Assembly: GCA_013365365.1 (NCBI GenBank) | Contig: JABVXU010000600.1 | Coordinates: forward strand, 1 to 32,848 | Length of the DNA: 32,848 bases | Source: Cruorifilaria tuberocauda | Lineage: Eukaryota > Nematoda > Chromadorea > Rhabditida > Onchocercidae | Reading direction: 5' to 3' | In this document: positions 27,201-30,200 of the stretch, in pieces | Layout of the letters: each line of letters begins with the position of its first letter | Position numbering within the stretch: the first letter of the stretch is position 1 | Position numbers and translations under genes: made by a program | The notes under the pieces: generated by a model | Seen by the model: only the letters and a program-made list of their open reading frames with translations | The model's database searches: none | What the model was told of the DNA's origin: nothing

Positions 27201-30200
27201 CTGCTTCAATTTTCATTTTTTCAGATGTTGCAATTTCTTCTGCAATAACATCGTGTTTCACAAGCTGTAAATCAACATTTGCATCAACGGCAGCTTTTTT
27301 GACGGTAGTTTTTCCTCCTTTTTCTTTGCTTGGTTTCTTTTTAATTTCTTTGTTTTCCTTAATTATTGACTCTTCTTCCAATATAAATTCGTTAACGTTT
27401 TCAACAGATTTCACAGCCTCAGAAACTTTACTAACGTCGATTTCTTTTTCTTCCTTACGTTTCATTTTGAAGTCTTTTTTTGCCTCGAATTCTGTAGTTG
27501 TTTCTGCAGATTTCTTTTCTTTTTGCGAATCTTTTTTATCAAGTTTTTTCTTAAACGTCTTTTTTTCAATACTCGATGCAGCTGTTTTTTCTTCATGCTC
27601 TCCTTTCTCTTGCGGTTTATTTCTGTCTAATTCATTTATAGATTTCATTTCTTCACTAACTGCTCTTTCTTTCTTCAAAGAAACCCTATCAGCACTCTCC
27701 TGTTCTTCAACATGTTCAGTATAATCGGCAGTAGTTTTCTTTCCTACCTCAAAAGTCCTGTCAACATTATCTTCAACAAGATTTCCAGCTGCCACGACTG
27801 ATTTCTGCTGTGCCATCGCTACTGTTTCCTCAGAAGACTCCTTTTTTCTTTTTGTTTTCTTTGGCTTTCGTTCCTCACTTTCAACAGTATCGGGCTTCTT
27901 GACCTTCTTCTTATCCATTTCATAAACTTCATCTTTTACTTCTTTTTCATATTTTTTAACACCATCCAACATCTCCTTCACTTTTTCCTTTTTAAGTTTG
28001 GATATGTTAAGCTGCTCAACATTCTTGGCAGTTTCAACGTCCTTGTTAAAATCGATTACTTCAACTTTCTTTTCTTTTGCTAATTCTGCCTGTGAAATAT
28101 CATCGTCTTTTTCATCATCTACCGGTTTCAGTTCCTCTTCAAGTTGTTCAGTATCTTTCGATTCGTCTTTCTTTACAGCTTTTTTGACCTTTGGTCTTTC
28201 CGGTTCAATCAATTCTTGTTCTTCATCCAGTTTTTCCGGAATTTCCTCTAATTCCACTTCTTCCTGTTCTTCCAATTCTTCTGACGCCGCTGCAGTATGT
28301 GCAATAGGAAATATAACGAATTCACCAGTACCATACTTGTTAATGGCTGCAACGCGGAAATTATATTCGGTGTCCTCATCAAGGTCTTCTATAAGACAGC
28401 TTGTTTTGTCACCTGCCACCTATAAACAAATAGTGCAGTTATTAAAGAATAAAAGAACCATTAAACTAAAAGAAATATAATATATCACTCATCGTTCAAA
28501 AATCAAAATGAAAGCAATAACAAAGATAATCATAAAAAAGTTTGATCCTCGGTTGCACACATTGAGATTTACCTGAAAAACATCATGGAATGCTCGACGA
28601 CCAATCTCTTTTTTCTGAATAATGTAACCGATAATTTCGCTACCACCATCATCTTTTGGAGCGTCCCACTCTATATTTGCCGTGTCACAAGAAACATCCA
28701 CAATTCGCGGATTTTCGGGAGCACCGGAACTATCTGTATAAAAACTTTCATGATACACAGACCAGCATATTGAGCTATATTTTCAATTTTTCATCCTCAT
28801 CATCTGCATATGCTTCATGGATGCCTTGAAAAGAATGTTAAAAGTAGAATTGAAAACAATTTGAATTCAAATCTTAAATATATTCATTTAAAAATCCTAG
28901 ATTATAACGACTGACTTTACCTCTAATATTAATAGTGAAAGTTTTGACAGCTTCGCCATATCCATTGCTGATTTTAAAAGTATATTCACCAGAATCACTC
29001 TTATTAATTTTCCGTTTGCAAAATTGCACCGTATCATTGATAATTTCAAGTTTCAATTTTGTTCCAACTAACAATGGTTCATTGTTAAAGAAGCAATAAA
29101 CTGTTGGTTCCGGTACTGCTTTACACGGAATATTGAGAAGTAGATTTTCATGAGCTTCGAAACTAATACTCTCCGATTCCGGTTTCTCAATGATAGGTGC
29201 TCCTTGCATTATTAGCATTGTGGAAGTTTCCAGTGAATCCACCTTTATGGAATAACGCCCAGCATGATCATACGTCGCATATTTGATGGTTAACGTATAA
29301 ATGTTCCCTTCTTCGGCAATCATATAATTTTCATCATCTTCCGATATTTTCTCCCCATTGAATTCCCAAACAACAGACTGTGCTGGATGGGTAACAAATA
29401 CAGCAAGTTTTACATTTTCACCGCATTTACCGAAACTACGACGTGGTAGCGGCCCAATAATCTCTACTGGTGTATCTTCTACATGAATAATCGTTTCAGC
29501 TACAATATTGCCAACTTTTGCAACGATTACCGTTGCATTATCTTTTGGTGCAATATTCGTAATTGTTAGTGTTCTTATCAATGAATTAACTTCCTCAGTG
29601 CATCTTGAATCTTCGCTTGCAGGTTTATTGTTAATGAGCCATGTGAAATCATCATTATTCACTAGTTCGCATTCAATTTTAATGGTATCACCACGGAATG
29701 CAAGAATTTCTTTATCTGGAGCCTGAATAAATCCAACACGTTTCTTTCGAATACGTTCGTAAGCTTCTTGTTTTTTACTGTCTTTGATACTTGGTGTTAA
29801 TTCAATAGTCTCAATTTTTTCAATTTCTTTTATTCGATCAATTTCCACTTCTTTTTTTGTTTTGGAAAGCGGTGATAGACCAGTTCGCTTTTCTGTTTTC
29901 TTTACACTTTCTTCAGCTACTTTTCTTTCTCCTTTCTTTTCAATGTCCTTAAACGTGAAATTTTCCGGAGAAGGACTGACGGATTTATGACTCTTCGCAG
30001 AATCCACTTTCATAGCAACAGAGGCCGAAAGAGATTTCTTTGGTGATGTTTCAACTTCTGCCGTTTTTTCATTCATCGAGATTTCTGTCGTCATAATTGT
30101 CTCGGATAGAAGGGTACTCTTATCACCATATTTAGAGCTTATTTCTGCAGGAATTACAAGCGCTTTTGGTACCTTCTTCTTTCTCTTTTCCATTTCTTCT

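Noticed and set aside
26090..27724. Long plus-strand open frame opposite titin exon 7
   Set aside because: It mirrors the Lys/Glu-rich spacer on the other strand (Ser/Phe/Leu-rich, low complexity). The minus frame has real Ig/FN3 domains and splice sites; this one has none.
27998..28480. Plus-strand Ser-rich open frame opposite titin exon 7
   Set aside because: Antisense shadow; reads complementary to Glu/Asp codons.
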